The translations under genes were made by a program, and so were the position numbers. From CAWEBF01 sp963807235 (GTDB lineage: Bacteria > Acidobacteriota > Vicinamibacteria > Vicinamibacterales > UBA2999), in contig CAWEBF010000028.1 of the NCBI GenBank assembly GCA_963807235.1, positions 136,925 through 200,924 on the forward strand: a stretch of 64,000 nucleotides of DNA. The letters are read 5' to 3'. Below, one piece after another: positions 8,855 to 18,690 of this stretch (position 1 is the first letter of the stretch; every line of letters begins with the position of its first letter). The notes beneath the pieces were generated by a model. The model was not told the origin of the DNA. It worked only from the letters and a program-made list of their open reading frames with translations, and ran no database searches.

Positions 8855-11611
8855 ATGAACCCGAAGACGATCTCGCACTACGAGATAGTGGAGCTGCTCG
8901 GCGAAGGCGGCATGGGCACTGTGTACCGCGCCGTCGATACGCGTCTCGGCCGGCCGGTTGCCATCAAGCTCTTGCGAGGTGAGGCCGCGGTCAACGACGA
9001 GAGCAGGAAGCGTTTCGTCCACGAAGCAAGAGCCGCCTCCGCGTTGAACCATCCGCACATCGTCACGATCTATGACATCGGGCAGGACTCTGGCGTGGAC
9101 TTCATCGCCATGGAGTACCTCGCCGGCCAGTCGCTGGCCCGCCTGATCCAGCGTGCCGAGCTGAAGATTGGTGACGCCCTGACGTATGCGGGGCAGATCG
9201 CCGATGCCCTTGCAAGCGCTCACGCTGCCGGAATCGTGCATCGCGACATCAAGCCGGCAAACATCATGGTCAGCGAGAGGGGATCGACAAAACTTCTCGA
9301 CTTCGGCCTCGCGAAGTTGACCGAGGCGATCCGCGTTGAGCCGACCGGCGAGCACGACACGACAGAAACCGTGGGGGCTCGAGGGCGCCCACAGACGGAA
9401 GAAGGGACCATCCTGGGAACGGTGGCTTACATGGCGCCGGAACAGGCGGAAGGGAGGCCGGCTGATCCGCGATCGGACGTCTTCTCGTTCGGGGCTGTGC
9501 TGTACGAAATGGTCACAGGCCGTCGTGCGTTCGTCGGCGACACGAAGATGTCCACGCTGCTGGCGATTGTCGGAAAAGAGCCGGAACGGCCGAGCGATGT
9601 GATTCCTGGACTGTCGCGTGATCTCGAAAAGGTGATTCTCCGCTGTCTCCGAAAGGACCCCGGGCGTCGCTGGCAAGCGGCGGCGGATCTGAAGGTTGCA
9701 CTCGAGGATCTCCGGGAAGAATACGAATCCGGCAGCCAGGCTTCACCAGGCGCGTCGATACCCGCCCGCCGGCTGACTCGACCGTCGATGGTGGCCGGTG
9801 CGATCGTGATGATCACTATCGCGGCCCTTTCGTTCGGGGCCTGGTGGTGGTCCTCGCGGGCGCAGCCGGTGGCGAGCGCCCAGCCATATCCGATTCTCAT
9901 GCGGCTCACCTCGGACGTGGACTGGACGGATTATTCCGCCATCTCGCTCGACGGACGGATCCTGGCGTACGCGTCCGATCGCAGCGACGAGGAGAATCTC
10001 GACATTTGGGTCCAACCGATTCCGGATGGCCCTCCGGTCAGGCTGACACGACACGCCGCGGACGACGTCGATCCGTCCTTCTCCGCCGACGGGAGCAGGA
10101 TCGCTTTTCAGTCCAGCCGGCTTGGAGGCGGAATCTACGTCGTTTCAACGCTGGGCGGTGAGGAGCGGCTCCTCGTCAAGCAGGGTGTCTCTCCTCGTTT
10201 TTCTCCAGATGGAAAGTGGATCGCCTACGGGATCGCGGAACCGCCCGGTGTCGGCCTCTACGTGGCCCCGGCGGCGGGCGGACCGGCGACGCAGGTGGCG
10301 GCTGGCTTCTACGTGGCCAAGGCCCCGGTGTGGGCACCCGACGGCGGCCACTTGCTGTTCTGGGGCCAACGCGACCGCGACGCACCGCCTGAAAACAACG
10401 TCGACTGGTACGTCGCGTCGGTGGCGGGCGGGGCCCCTGTGAGAACGCAGGCGCGGAGTGCGCTGCTGCGAGAAGGGTTCCCGGTCATTCATGGGCTCCC
10501 GACACCGGCCGCATGGGTAGCAACTGGAAGCCGAATCGTCTTTCATGCGAGCGTCGGCGACGCGTCGAATACGTGGCAGGTCGGTATCTCTCCCAAGACC
10601 TGGCAGGTCAGCGAGGCGCCGCACCGAGTGACGTTCGGCTCCACAGACGAATTCTCCGCCTCGGCAACCTCGAGCGGGCGAGTCGTATTCACCAGCCGGA
10701 CGATCGGCGCAGATATCTGGAGTCTGCCGATCGACGCCGACCGAGGCGTCGTCGGTGGCCGCCCCTTGAAGCGGATCACCCAGGATCTCGCCGATGATTA
10801 CGAACCGTCGCTGTCGACGGACGGTGGAACCCTTGCGTTCCGCTCGCGACGAGCAGGCCGGTTCGACATCTTCCTGAGGAACCTGACGACTGGCCAGGAA
10901 ACCGCGCCGATCCAGACGCCGGCGGACGACTATCCGGTCATCGCCCCCGATGGAACGAAGGTCGCGTACTCATTCCGGCAACAGGACGGCAAGACGCCGA
11001 TCTCCGTTGTCGCGGCGGGCGGAGGAACGCCCGAGCAGGTGTGCGGCGATTGCGGAGAGGTCGAGCAATGGACACCCGACGGACGCGGGATCCTGTTCGT
11101 CACGGCGACCGACCCCGCAGGGACGGGTCTATTGACTCTGAGGTCTTCACCCCAGCGGGAATGGCTGACACATCCCGGCTACCGGATTTTCAACGCGCGC
11201 CTTTCCACGGATCAACGTTGGGTATCGTTCAATGCGCGGCCGAATCGTTTCGCGCCCGCGCGCGTGTTTATTGCTCGGGTCCAGGGCTCCAACGTCTCAG
11301 GCGAGAAAGAATGGATTCAGGTGACCGAAGATGGCGACGCGCCCGCCTGGTCACCCCGGGGCGATCTTGTGTACTTCTGGTCGGATCGCGATGGCTCTCC
11401 GTGCTTGTGGGCGCAGCCCCTTGATCGGATGACGAAACGGCCGACAGGGTCGCCGGTAAATGTCGAGCACTTCCACAAACGGTCGCTTTCGTGGAAGAAC
11501 CTGTACCTGTACGCGCCGGATATCGCGGTGGCTCGCGACAAGATCGTGTTCAGCCTGGGCGAGCACACCAGCAACATCTGGATGACGGAGCTTCCGCCAC
11601 TTACCAAGTGA
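8855..11611 (+). CDS. Ser/Thr protein kinase with C-terminal PD40/TolB-like beta-propeller
   Basis: 918 residues. Residues 9-290 form a Hanks-type kinase: glycine loop LGEGGMGTVYRAV, Lys38 in VAIKLLRG, HRDIKPANIM, DFGLAKL and MAPEQAEG, all intact. A basic/proline segment and one membrane span (VAGAIVMITIAALSFGAWWW) lead to about 580 outer residues with repeated SPDGKWIAY, SADGSRIAF and STDGGTLAF units, the PD40 blades of a TolB-like propeller. So a cytoplasmic kinase is joined to a periplasmic sensor or binding platform. It is the likely source of phosphothreonine for the nearby FHA protein. Confidence 0.92.
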   Translation: MNPKTISHYEIVELLGEGGMGTVYRAVDTRLGRPVAIKLLRGEAAVNDESRKRFVHEARAASALNHPHIVTIYDIGQDSGVDFIAMEYLAGQSLARLIQRAELKIGDALTYAGQIADALASAHAAGIVHRDIKPANIMVSERGSTKLLDFGLAKLTEAIRVEPTGEHDTTETVGARGRPQTEEGTILGTVAYMAPEQAEGRPADPRSDVFSFGAVLYEMVTGRRAFVGDTKMSTLLAIVGKEPERPSDVIPGLSRDLEKVILRCLRKDPGRRWQAAADLKVALEDLREEYESGSQASPGASIPARRLTRPSMVAGAIVMITIAALSFGAWWWSSRAQPVASAQPYPILMRLTSDVDWTDYSAISLDGRILAYASDRSDEENLDIWVQPIPDGPPVRLTRHAADDVDPSFSADGSRIAFQSSRLGGGIYVVSTLGGEERLLVKQGVSPRFSPDGKWIAYGIAEPPGVGLYVAPAAGGPATQVAAGFYVAKAPVWAPDGGHLLFWGQRDRDAPPENNVDWYVASVAGGAPVRTQARSALLREGFPVIHGLPTPAAWVATGSRIVFHASVGDASNTWQVGISPKTWQVSEAPHRVTFGSTDEFSASATSSGRVVFTSRTIGADIWSLPIDADRGVVGGRPLKRITQDLADDYEPSLSTDGGTLAFRSRRAGRFDIFLRNLTTGQETAPIQTPADDYPVIAPDGTKVAYSFRQQDGKTPISVVAAGGGTPEQVCGDCGEVEQWTPDGRGILFVTATDPAGTGLLTLRSSPQREWLTHPGYRIFNARLSTDQRWVSFNARPNRFAPARVFIARVQGSNVSGEKEWIQVTEDGDAPAWSPRGDLVYFWSDRDGSPCLWAQPLDRMTKRPTGSPVNVEHFHKRSLSWKNLYLYAPDIAVARDKIVFSLGEHTSNIWMTELPPLTK

Positions 11612-11643
11612 CACGCGGCGGGCGCGCCACTTTTCGCCGGCCG

Positions 11644-12447
11644 TCAGCTGGGCGCCGCGAGGTCACGTCGCGGAAAGACGACCAGTGCCCACATCATCGC
11701 TATCAGAATGACCGACGAGAGGACGGCCACGTCAAAGGGCGCAGCGAAGCCGGTCAGGATGGCTTTCGCTTTGAGGTAGTGGAACAACGAGTACGGCTGC
11801 AGCCATTGCGCCGCGGGCCAGAGGGAACCGAGCACTTCCAGCACGTACATGGCGATCACGATGCTGAGCGTCACGCCAAGCGCCGGCGTGAGCCGGTCGA
11901 ACGAGACCGATGCTGCGAGCCCGATTGCCGCAAAGGCTCCGAACAGAAGGACGCCGTTCAGCCACAGGAGCGGCAGGTTCCTGAACACCAGCTCCCCGAC
12001 AACGCCCGCGAAGGTCGCCCCGCCGACGCTGCCAGCGAGCAGGGCCGCGATGGAGATGGCGATGAATCCAAACGAGGCCGCCAGCAGACTGAGATAGAAC
12101 ACTCGCCGGGAAATCGGCCGCGCCAGGGCCACTTCGAGCGTGCCCCGCTGCCGCTCGCCGGCGACTGCCGAGGCCGAAAAACCCACCGCGAACACCGAGG
12201 TCAGAATGATCGCGATCGGATGGATGAAGCCGAGGGCGATCGAACCAGGGAGGCTGAACACATCTCCGCCGCCGAAGCGGGCGAACTGCTCCGGCATAAC
12301 CCCGCTCTCCATCAGAGCCTTGAACTGAGAGCCGAACCGCGCATAGATGACGGGGAGCAGGAAGCCCCAGACGGTCAGCGCGATCGAGACGATCGCGAGC
12401 TTGGTCCTTTGCAAACGCCAGGTGTGCCGCAATAGCGCACCGTTCAT
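11644..12447 (-). CDS. ABC-2 type transporter permease
   Basis: 267 residues with about six membrane spans (ALTVWGFLLPVIYARF, IALGFIHPIAIILTSVFAVGF, LSLLAASFGFIAISIAALLA and others). The stretch AGERQRGTLEVALARPISRR is the typical ABC-2 cytoplasmic loop. It overlaps the upstream ATPase gene by four bases, so the two make one exporter. Cargo is unknown; this class often exports lipids, drugs or polysaccharides. Confidence 0.88.
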   Translation of the reverse strand: MNGALLRHTWRLQRTKLAIVSIALTVWGFLLPVIYARFGSQFKALMESGVMPEQFARFGGGDVFSLPGSIALGFIHPIAIILTSVFAVGFSASAVAGERQRGTLEVALARPISRRVFYLSLLAASFGFIAISIAALLAGSVGGATFAGVVGELVFRNLPLLWLNGVLLFGAFAAIGLAASVSFDRLTPALGVTLSIVIAMYVLEVLGSLWPAAQWLQPYSLFHYLKAKAILTGFAAPFDVAVLSSVILIAMMWALVVFPRRDLAAPS

Positions 12448-13394
12448 GTCGTCTCGGCCCCGTCGTAGAACTCGAGGAACGCTTCCTCGAGATGCGCGGG
12501 CTCGATCGTGAGATCCACGACCGCCGCGTCAGCGATGGCGGCGAGGAACGGACGCACGCTCCCGTCGACACGACACGTCAAGTAACCGTCGCCGTGCTCG
12601 ACGTTCGTGATCCCGGACACCGTCTCGAGCCTCGGGGGCGGTCCGGTGAATCGCATCAGGATGTTGCGCTTCCGCCGAGCCAGGAGCCCGGCCGTCTCCT
12701 CCAGCGCCACGAGCCGTCCCTGGCGGACGATCGCCACGCGATCGCAGACGCGTTCCACCTCGGAGAGGACGTGTGACGAGAAGAAGATCGTCCGACCCTC
12801 GGCCTTGAGGGTGTCGAGGATTTCGTAGAACGCACGCTGCATGAGCGGGTCGAGCCCTTCGGTCGGCTCGTCAAGAATCGCAAGCTCCGGATCGTGCTGG
12901 AGCGCCTGGACGATGCCAACCTTCTGGCGCATGCCGCGTGAGTAATCTCGGACGAGTCGCTTCAACGTGCGCGCCGAAAGCTCCAGCCGCTGGCACAATT
13001 CCGCGCGGCGCGAGGCCGGGCGGCCGCTCAGCTCGCCCAGGTAATCGAGCAGCTGTTCTCCCGTGAGCGTGTCGTAGAGCGCGATTCCGCTTGGCAGGTA
13101 CCCCAGCCGACGGCGTATCGTCACACTGTCGCGTACCGTGTCGAGTCCGAGCACACGCCCCCGTCCGGCGGTCGGATGGAGAAACCCGAGCAGCAGACGA
13201 ATCGTCGTGCTTTTTCCGGAGCCGTTCGGTCCCAGGAACCCGAATATTTCGCCCTCGCGAACAGCGATATCGAGCGATTCGAGCGCCCGGATTGGTGGCG
13301 GCGTCGACGCACGAAGCCGCTCCAGCAGGGACCCGACCAGCCCCGGCCGATGTCCGTAGTATTTGGTGAGACCGACGGTCTCAATCGCGTGCAC
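12444..13394 (-). CDS. ABC transporter ATP-binding protein
   Basis: 316 residues. Walker A GPNGSGKSTT (about 57-66), signature region YSRGMRQKVGIVQAL, Walker B ELAILDEPTEGLD and switch His in IFFSSHVLSEVERV are all intact. The C-terminal 80 residues match the regulatory extension of CcmA/NodI-type ATPases. It is first in a two-gene operon with the ABC-2 permease. Confidence 0.93.
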   Translation of the reverse strand: MHAIETVGLTKYYGHRPGLVGSLLERLRASTPPPIRALESLDIAVREGEIFGFLGPNGSGKSTTIRLLLGFLHPTAGRGRVLGLDTVRDSVTIRRRLGYLPSGIALYDTLTGEQLLDYLGELSGRPASRRAELCQRLELSARTLKRLVRDYSRGMRQKVGIVQALQHDPELAILDEPTEGLDPLMQRAFYEILDTLKAEGRTIFFSSHVLSEVERVCDRVAIVRQGRLVALEETAGLLARRKRNILMRFTGPPPRLETVSGITNVEHGDGYLTCRVDGSVRPFLAAIADAAVVDLTIEPAHLEEAFLEFYDGAETT

Positions 13395-13448
13395 TCGTCC
13401 TCATTCTATTGAGGTTGCAGGACTGTCACGTTGAAACGATGGAGAAGG

Positions 13449-14120
13449 TTACGCGTCGGGCTCTGGGGTTTGGGACCCGAGCAGTACTGGCCGTGTCGTC
13501 CAATTGAAGCGTATCGCCAGAAGGCGGAGGACGAAGAAGCTGCAGGCCGTCGTCCAGGCCGCCTCAGAGGCGCTGATCTCCGTATATCGCTTCAGCACCA
13601 AGAACAACCCGCACGACAACACCAGGAGCAGCGTGACGAACTGGCCCGGCCGCAGGATGGCCGGCACTTCACGGACGATCACGTCACGCAGCAGGCCGCC
13701 CGCAGTGCCGTTGACCACGCCGATGAACATGACGCCGGCCACCGGGATGCCCTGCGCTTCGGCCAGCTGCATCCCGATCACCGCGAAGATCGGTATCCCG
13801 ACCGCATCAATGAGATCGACCAGCTTCTGTACGGTGTCGACCCTGAGGATGCGGGAAACCAGCCCCGTGAACAGACTGAACAGCGCGGCCGTCACGGCGA
13901 TCAAAGGCAGGTAGACGGGATCGGTCAACAGCGCCGGCGTGCGTTGCAGAAAGAGTGCGTCACGCACGAGTCCGCCACCCAGTGACGACACCAGCGCAAT
14001 GACAAACACGCCGATGACGTCGAAATGCTTGCGGATGCCGACAAGCGCTCCACTCGACGCCCACGTAAACGTGGCGATGTAGCCGAGCGCTGGCGGAATC
14101 TGGAAAGAGGCGTCCTGCAT
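13449..14120 (-). CDS. Trimeric intracellular cation (TRIC)-like channel, UPF0126 family
   Basis: 223 residues from ATG 14120; a longer frame reaches 14225 but adds a non-membrane leader with no ribosome site. Two repeated halves each carry three membrane spans and a glycine-rich kink: SSLGGGLVRDALFL in the first and VNGTAGGLLRDVIVRE in the second. This is the inverted-repeat pattern of bacterial TRIC/YicG proteins, potassium-permeable channels. The 236 bp on its 5' side show no gene. Confidence 0.85.
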   Translation of the reverse strand: MQDASFQIPPALGYIATFTWASSGALVGIRKHFDVIGVFVIALVSSLGGGLVRDALFLQRTPALLTDPVYLPLIAVTAALFSLFTGLVSRILRVDTVQKLVDLIDAVGIPIFAVIGMQLAEAQGIPVAGVMFIGVVNGTAGGLLRDVIVREVPAILRPGQFVTLLLVLSCGLFLVLKRYTEISASEAAWTTACSFFVLRLLAIRFNWTTRPVLLGSQTPEPDA

Positions 14121-14356
14121 GTTTCGCTCTCGTTCGGCGGACTGTCGGGCTTGGCCGTATCCCGCCTCACCGCTCATCACGAGCAAGAACGTCGCCGCCG
14201 GCCCGCGCCGCCAGCCGATACGCACTATATGTGTCTACAGCCCTCGGGGAAGGTGGGCGCGGACGTCGCCGTCATGCTGATTCCCCCATCTCGATGGAGA
14301 CGCTCCCAAATACCGGAGGCAGTCCTCCACTGAGGGCCGCGGTTCCGAGCTCTTCC

Positions 14357-15043
14357 CTACCTGCTCTTCGGAATGAACCGCTCGTAATTCGCCTCTTCAG
14401 GAATACAGTCCCATGGAAGGATTGTGCCCTTGGGGAGTCGCAGGTACGAGAAGGAAGCGACGTACGGCTTCGTGTAGAACACCGGATCGACGTGCGTGAC
14501 GGTGATCTCCATCGTGTTGCCGTTCGCAACGAATCGTTCCACGGTCCGCATCTGGTCCGACTGCGGCAGGCCGGGCATTCCGAGCGTGTCGTGCACCCCC
14601 GCGGCGGCGTCCACGGTCTCGATGACCAGCGTCTCTCCCTCGTAGCGGGCCACCGACCGGCCGAGATGTGGATGCTTCGCGACGGCGTGAGGAGCGTCTT
14701 TCGCGGCCACGCCCGGCTTGATGGGGACGCGCCGGTGCACGTCCATGAACTCGTAGTTGATCTCGGCGTGGTCGGCGTGCTGGCGGATCTCGATTGGCGG
14801 CGACGGCGTGTGCATGACGCGTGTAATGCTCGCGGGGACGCACTTCATCCCGGGATCGTTCGTCAGGTAGTCGTACTTCGCGCGTGCCGCTTCCCCGGCC
14901 GGGGTCAACTGGAGATTCTCGAACGTCGCCGAGTCCGCCAGGATCCATACGCCGTCAAGGTCGGCGCGCTTCCCCTGTGCCGCCAACGGCGCAGCCGACG
15001 CGAACAGCTGCAGCCCGATCGCCGACGCGCAGATCCACTTCAT
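14357..15043 (-). CDS. Secreted hypothetical protein, DLxGxW family
   Basis: 228 residues with a signal peptide (IGLQLFASAAPLAAQ), then ADLDGVWILADS and the later segments YEGETLVIETVDAAAGVHDT and RTVERFVANGNTMEITVTHV. These make it a relative of the products at 15495, 18691, 38187 and 39965. Predicted mostly beta-strand. No catalytic motif is recognised. It overlaps the upstream DUF6152 gene by four bases, so the two are coupled. Confidence 0.75.
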   Translation of the reverse strand: MKWICASAIGLQLFASAAPLAAQGKRADLDGVWILADSATFENLQLTPAGEAARAKYDYLTNDPGMKCVPASITRVMHTPSPPIEIRQHADHAEINYEFMDVHRRVPIKPGVAAKDAPHAVAKHPHLGRSVARYEGETLVIETVDAAAGVHDTLGMPGLPQSDQMRTVERFVANGNTMEITVTHVDPVFYTKPYVASFSYLRLPKGTILPWDCIPEEANYERFIPKSR

Positions 15044-15489
15044 CGCTGGTCTCCGCAGTCGATTTCGGTGGAGCCCCGAGCGACGCTCCGGCGAAAAGCG
15101 CCGAAGCCACAGTCGCGCAGGATCTTTCCGCCGGGAAGCACCGCCTGGCGGAAGTAGCCGACGTTCGGAAGCCGCCGGCTGGGACTGACGGTAATCGTCA
15201 CCTCGTCGCCGACTTTCAACTGGTCATACGGCACGCTGCGGCGGATCAGCGAGTTCACGTCGGACCACTCGATGAACCACTCGACGGCGCTGCCGCCACC
15301 GGCCGGCGGCACGTCGAGCGTGATCTGCGAGTGCGGGTTGCGCATGTCGAGCTCTTTGATCCGGCCGGTCACCGACACGGACTTGCTCTGATCGAAGTTG
15401 ACCGCAACGGAGTGGTGCGCGTCCGCTACCGCGGTCGCCAGGCAGATGCACCCGGTTACCAGCGCCGCAGCTGCAAGGTTCCTGTGCAT
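15040..15489 (-). CDS. DUF6152 family secreted protein
   Basis: 149 residues with a signal peptide, then the family opening AHHSVAVNFDQSKSVSVTGRIKELDMRNPHS (two histidines just after the cleavage site, and NPHS). A small beta-barrel (OB-like) fold is likely. Function unknown; such proteins often occur with the secreted DLxGxW proteins, as here, in a three-gene operon in the order 16574 to 15495, 15489 to 15040, 15043 to 14357. Confidence 0.82.
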   Translation of the reverse strand: MHRNLAAAALVTGCICLATAVADAHHSVAVNFDQSKSVSVTGRIKELDMRNPHSQITLDVPPAGGGSAVEWFIEWSDVNSLIRRSVPYDQLKVGDEVTITVSPSRRLPNVGYFRQAVLPGGKILRDCGFGAFRRSVARGSTEIDCGDQR

Positions 15490-15494
15490 TTGTC

Positions 15495-16574
15495 CTATTT
15501 CCCGGAGGCTTCTTTCTCAGCCGCGCGCGAAATGCTCAGGATGTTGCGCATCGCGTAGTTGCCCTCGTGGCACGCGTATTCGAACATCCCGTACACCGGC
15601 TCGCGTTTCCACGGAAACGACAACGTCCAGGGCTGCGTCCACGTGCCAGGATCGTCGATCGTGGCCGTGTACTGCAGTGTGTCCTTGTCGATCAGAGTGA
15701 ACCGCTCGGTGATCGTGATCCGGTCGCTCGAGCGGCCGCCGCCGTTGCCGCCAACACCGGTCCGCCCATTGAGATTCCTGGTCACGACCACCAGCGTGTT
15801 GCCTTCCCAGTGCCCTCGCGAGTCACCCATGTAGCTCTTGATGGTGCCTGGCAGCGGCGGCCGGCCGTCGAGCGGGACGACGCGCGTTTCGTGGATCATC
15901 TCGTTGCGAATGACCACCACGCCGGGACCCTGCACGATCTCGTTGCCGTTGTTGTAGATGGTCGGCAGCAGCGATCCCATCACGCCGCGCGTGATGCAGC
16001 GGTCGTAGAGGCTGCGGTCGAGATGGCTGTCGGCCTCGCGCCCCTGGAGGCGCTCACGCCGCGCGCGCGCCTCCGCCTGCTGATCCGCCTGACGCTTCTG
16101 ACCCTCCGCCGACAACTGTGGCTGACGGCCGTCGGGCGGATCGACGATGAGCGACGCCTGCCGCGACGGCTTGCCGGTCTCCTGCCAGTGCGGCTGCGGC
16201 GAGGTCGGGCACCGGATCGCACAATTCGGATTCACTTCCACGGTGAACACGTCGATCTCGGCGACGAGCGACTCTTCCTCCTCCTTGATCGCCTTGGCGC
16301 GCTGCGTGAACTCTTCGTCCGTGAGCACGTTCCGCGTCCCGAACCGTGCGGGGCGCTGGAGAGGCACCCCCTGCATCTCGACGCCTGGCCAGAACCCCTG
16401 AAGATCGGGGTCGCCCCACGGCGTCTTCGGCTGGACGAAGCCTGACGCGGGCTGGGGAATGGGAAGCGTCACGGAATTAGTGGTCCGCGTCGCGTCGGCG
16501 GCCGGCTGCTGGCCGGCGATCGCGACAGATGCTGAGCTGATCGCGACGAGGAGTGCGACGAGCGGTGTTTTCAT
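15495..16574 (-). CDS. Secreted hypothetical protein, DPDLQGxW family
   Basis: 359 residues with a signal peptide (LVALLVAISSASVAIAGQQ). The segments PWGDPDLQGFWPG, then GDSRGHWEGNTLVVVTRNLNG, ITERFTLIDKDTLQYTATIDDPGTW and YACHEGNYAMRNILS are conserved in a large family of secreted proteins in Acidobacteriota and other soil bacteria. The CHEGN motif near the C-terminus is the most constant part. No enzymatic activity can be assigned. It is the first gene of the operon with DUF6152. Confidence 0.78.
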   Translation of the reverse strand: MKTPLVALLVAISSASVAIAGQQPAADATRTTNSVTLPIPQPASGFVQPKTPWGDPDLQGFWPGVEMQGVPLQRPARFGTRNVLTDEEFTQRAKAIKEEEESLVAEIDVFTVEVNPNCAIRCPTSPQPHWQETGKPSRQASLIVDPPDGRQPQLSAEGQKRQADQQAEARARRERLQGREADSHLDRSLYDRCITRGVMGSLLPTIYNNGNEIVQGPGVVVIRNEMIHETRVVPLDGRPPLPGTIKSYMGDSRGHWEGNTLVVVTRNLNGRTGVGGNGGGRSSDRITITERFTLIDKDTLQYTATIDDPGTWTQPWTLSFPWKREPVYGMFEYACHEGNYAMRNILSISRAAEKEASGK

Positions 16575-16606
16575 GGCCTGCTCCGGGAACGAGTTATCTT
16601 ACGCTC

Positions 16607-17209
16607 ATGGCCCCGAAACCGCGCGTCGCAGAGGTTTCGGCGGTGTCCACGACATCCGCCAAGAACTACATCACGCCGACCGGCTTGCAGCGACTCAGAG
16701 ATGAGCTTCGCTTCCTGCTCACCAGGGAACGCCCCGCGGTGACCCAGGTGGTCGCCTGGGCGGCCAGCAACGGCGACCGCAGTGAAAACGCCGATTACAA
16801 GTACGGCAAACAGCGACTGCGACAGATCGACGGCCGGATTCGCTTTCTCACGAAACGCATCGACGCGGCGGAAGTGATGGACCCGGCGGTGCCGAGAGCT
16901 GGACGGGCGGCGACGCACGTTTTCTTCGGAGCGACGGTGCGATACGCCGACGACGCTGGAACCGAGCGGGTGGTCAGCGTGGTCGGCCAGGACGAGGTCG
17001 ATCTCGATCGCAATTACATCAGCTGGGTGTCGCCATTGGCGCGCGCGCTGATGAAGTCGGGCGCGGGCGATGTCGTCGTCCTTCACGCGCCGGGCGGTAC
17101 GCAACGACTGCACATCCTCGAGGTGCGGTACGAGCGCATCCCCGTCGAGCCCTTCAGCGAGCCACCCGGGGCTGAGGCGGCGCGGAAGCCCATTCCGGTG
17201 CAAACTTGA
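16607..17209 (+). CDS. greB: Transcription elongation factor GreB-like
   Basis: 200 residues from ATG 16607. An N-terminal coiled coil (residues about 17-90: YITPTGLQRLRDELRFLLTR... GDRSENADYKYGKQRLRQID) carries the acidic tip with ENADY, which enters the RNA polymerase secondary channel to stimulate cleavage of backtracked RNA. The C-terminal FKBP-like domain follows (VFFGATVRYADD, VVGQDEVD, ISWVSPLARALM). GreB fits better than GreA because of the KYGKQRLRQIDGRIRFL segment. The last 35 residues are a divergent tail. The stop overlaps the TTG start of the next gene. Confidence 0.88.
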   Translation: MAPKPRVAEVSAVSTTSAKNYITPTGLQRLRDELRFLLTRERPAVTQVVAWAASNGDRSENADYKYGKQRLRQIDGRIRFLTKRIDAAEVMDPAVPRAGRAATHVFFGATVRYADDAGTERVVSVVGQDEVDLDRNYISWVSPLARALMKSGAGDVVVLHAPGGTQRLHILEVRYERIPVEPFSEPPGAEAARKPIPVQT

Positions 17210-18617
17210 CCGTTTTTCAGCGGTCGTGGCCGGTAAACGATCGCCGGGCGCTCGCCGTTATCGTCGCCGCGTTTTTCACAGGCTATGCCCTGTACGGTCT
17301 CGTGCGTCATTGGCACTTTGGCAGCAGCGCCTTTGACCTTGGCATCTTCGACCAGGCTGTCTGGCATCTGAGCCGCTTCGAAGCACCGGCGAGCACCATC
17401 AACGGCTTCAAGAACCTCTTCGGGGACCACTTCTCTCCGATCATCGCTCTCTGGGCTCCGCTCTACTGGATCGCACCAGCCGCCGAAACGCTTGTCCTCT
17501 CACAGGCGCTGCTCTTCGCCGCGTCAATCGTGCCCGTCTTTCTCTTTCTCCGGGATCGCCTGTCTCGAAGACTCGCGCTGGCTTTGAGCATCGCGTACGG
17601 ACTGTTCTGGGGCTTGCAGCGAGCGATGGCATTCGACGTTCACGAGTTTGCGTTTGCTCCTCTCGTGATTGCCACGGCCATCCTTGCGGTCGATCGACAA
17701 CAGTGGCGGCTGTTCTGGGTGTGTATGGGGGGACTGCTGCTCATCAAGGAAGACCTTATTCCGCTGATTGGCGGATTCGGCCTCCTGCTCCTCATCAGGG
17801 GGCAGCCGCGCCACGGGTATCTCGCCATCGGGGGAAGCATTCTGGCGTTTGCGGCGGTCATCGGCTGGGTCATACCGTCGTTCAATCCTGCCGGCGCTTT
17901 TCCATACGCGGGGGCGTTTCAGGCGGTCCTCGAGCAACCATCGTCGATTCCACTGTCGCTCGTGACCCCAATCGAAAAGGTTCGCACGATACTGTTGTGG
18001 TTGGGGCCGTTCGTGTTCACCTCAATCCTGTCGCCGTTCGCTCTTCTCATTCCACCCATCGCGGTGGAGCGGCTGCTGTCCTCGAGTCCGAATCACTGGG
18101 GAGGCGCATTTCACTATTCCGCGCCGCTGGCGCCGATCATCGCCATGAGCGCCGGAGACGGTCTCGCCCGGCTTCAGCGTGCGCTGACCGTGTGCGCGGG
18201 GAGCCCCCGCGTCCCGCATGGTGGCCACGGCTATCGCGTACGGAAGCATCGTGCTGTGCGCCGTCCTGCCCGGACGTCAGCCTTTGTGGCGCGTACTCGC
18301 GTGGGATCACTATGTCGCGCCTTCGACGCATGCGACCGGCCGCGCCGCGCTTGGCATGGTGCCGGATGGAGCGTCCGTCGTCGCGCAGGCGGCAATCGTT
18401 CCGCACCTCAGTCAACGTCCGCGAATCTTCGTGCTCGATGGCGAACCCGCCCGACGCCGACTACGTCATCATGGCGAACCATCTGAGTCCATGGCCCCTT
18501 GTTGATATCGCGGAGCTGACGACTGTCGCACACAACCGGTTCGGATCGGGCTATTCGGCAGTGTTCGAACGTGACGGCTGGACCGTACTGAAGCGGCGAA
18601 GCAACGTGCCGCAATGA
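17206..18617 (+). CDS. DUF2079 membrane protein, two frameshifts
   Basis: Polytopic protein of about 465 residues. It begins at TTG 17206, overlapping the greB stop as TTGA. The DUF2079 signature FDLGIFDQAVWHLSRF and HWHFGSSAFD are near the N-terminus, and about eight membrane spans follow. The frame breaks near 18207, at a CCCCC run, where the sequence continues as MVATAIAYGSIVLCAVLPGR, and again near 18445, where it continues NPPDADYVIMANHLS. The C-terminal IVPHLSQRPRIFVLD and DADYVI are conserved. The family resembles GT-C glycosyltransferases; substrate unknown. Confidence 0.78.
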
Positions 18618-18690
18618 AGCCTGGGACGGCCTCGGGCATGGGTAGTTGTCAGGAAGAGTTTGTGGAGGCAGAATCCCCCACGGAGGTTGC

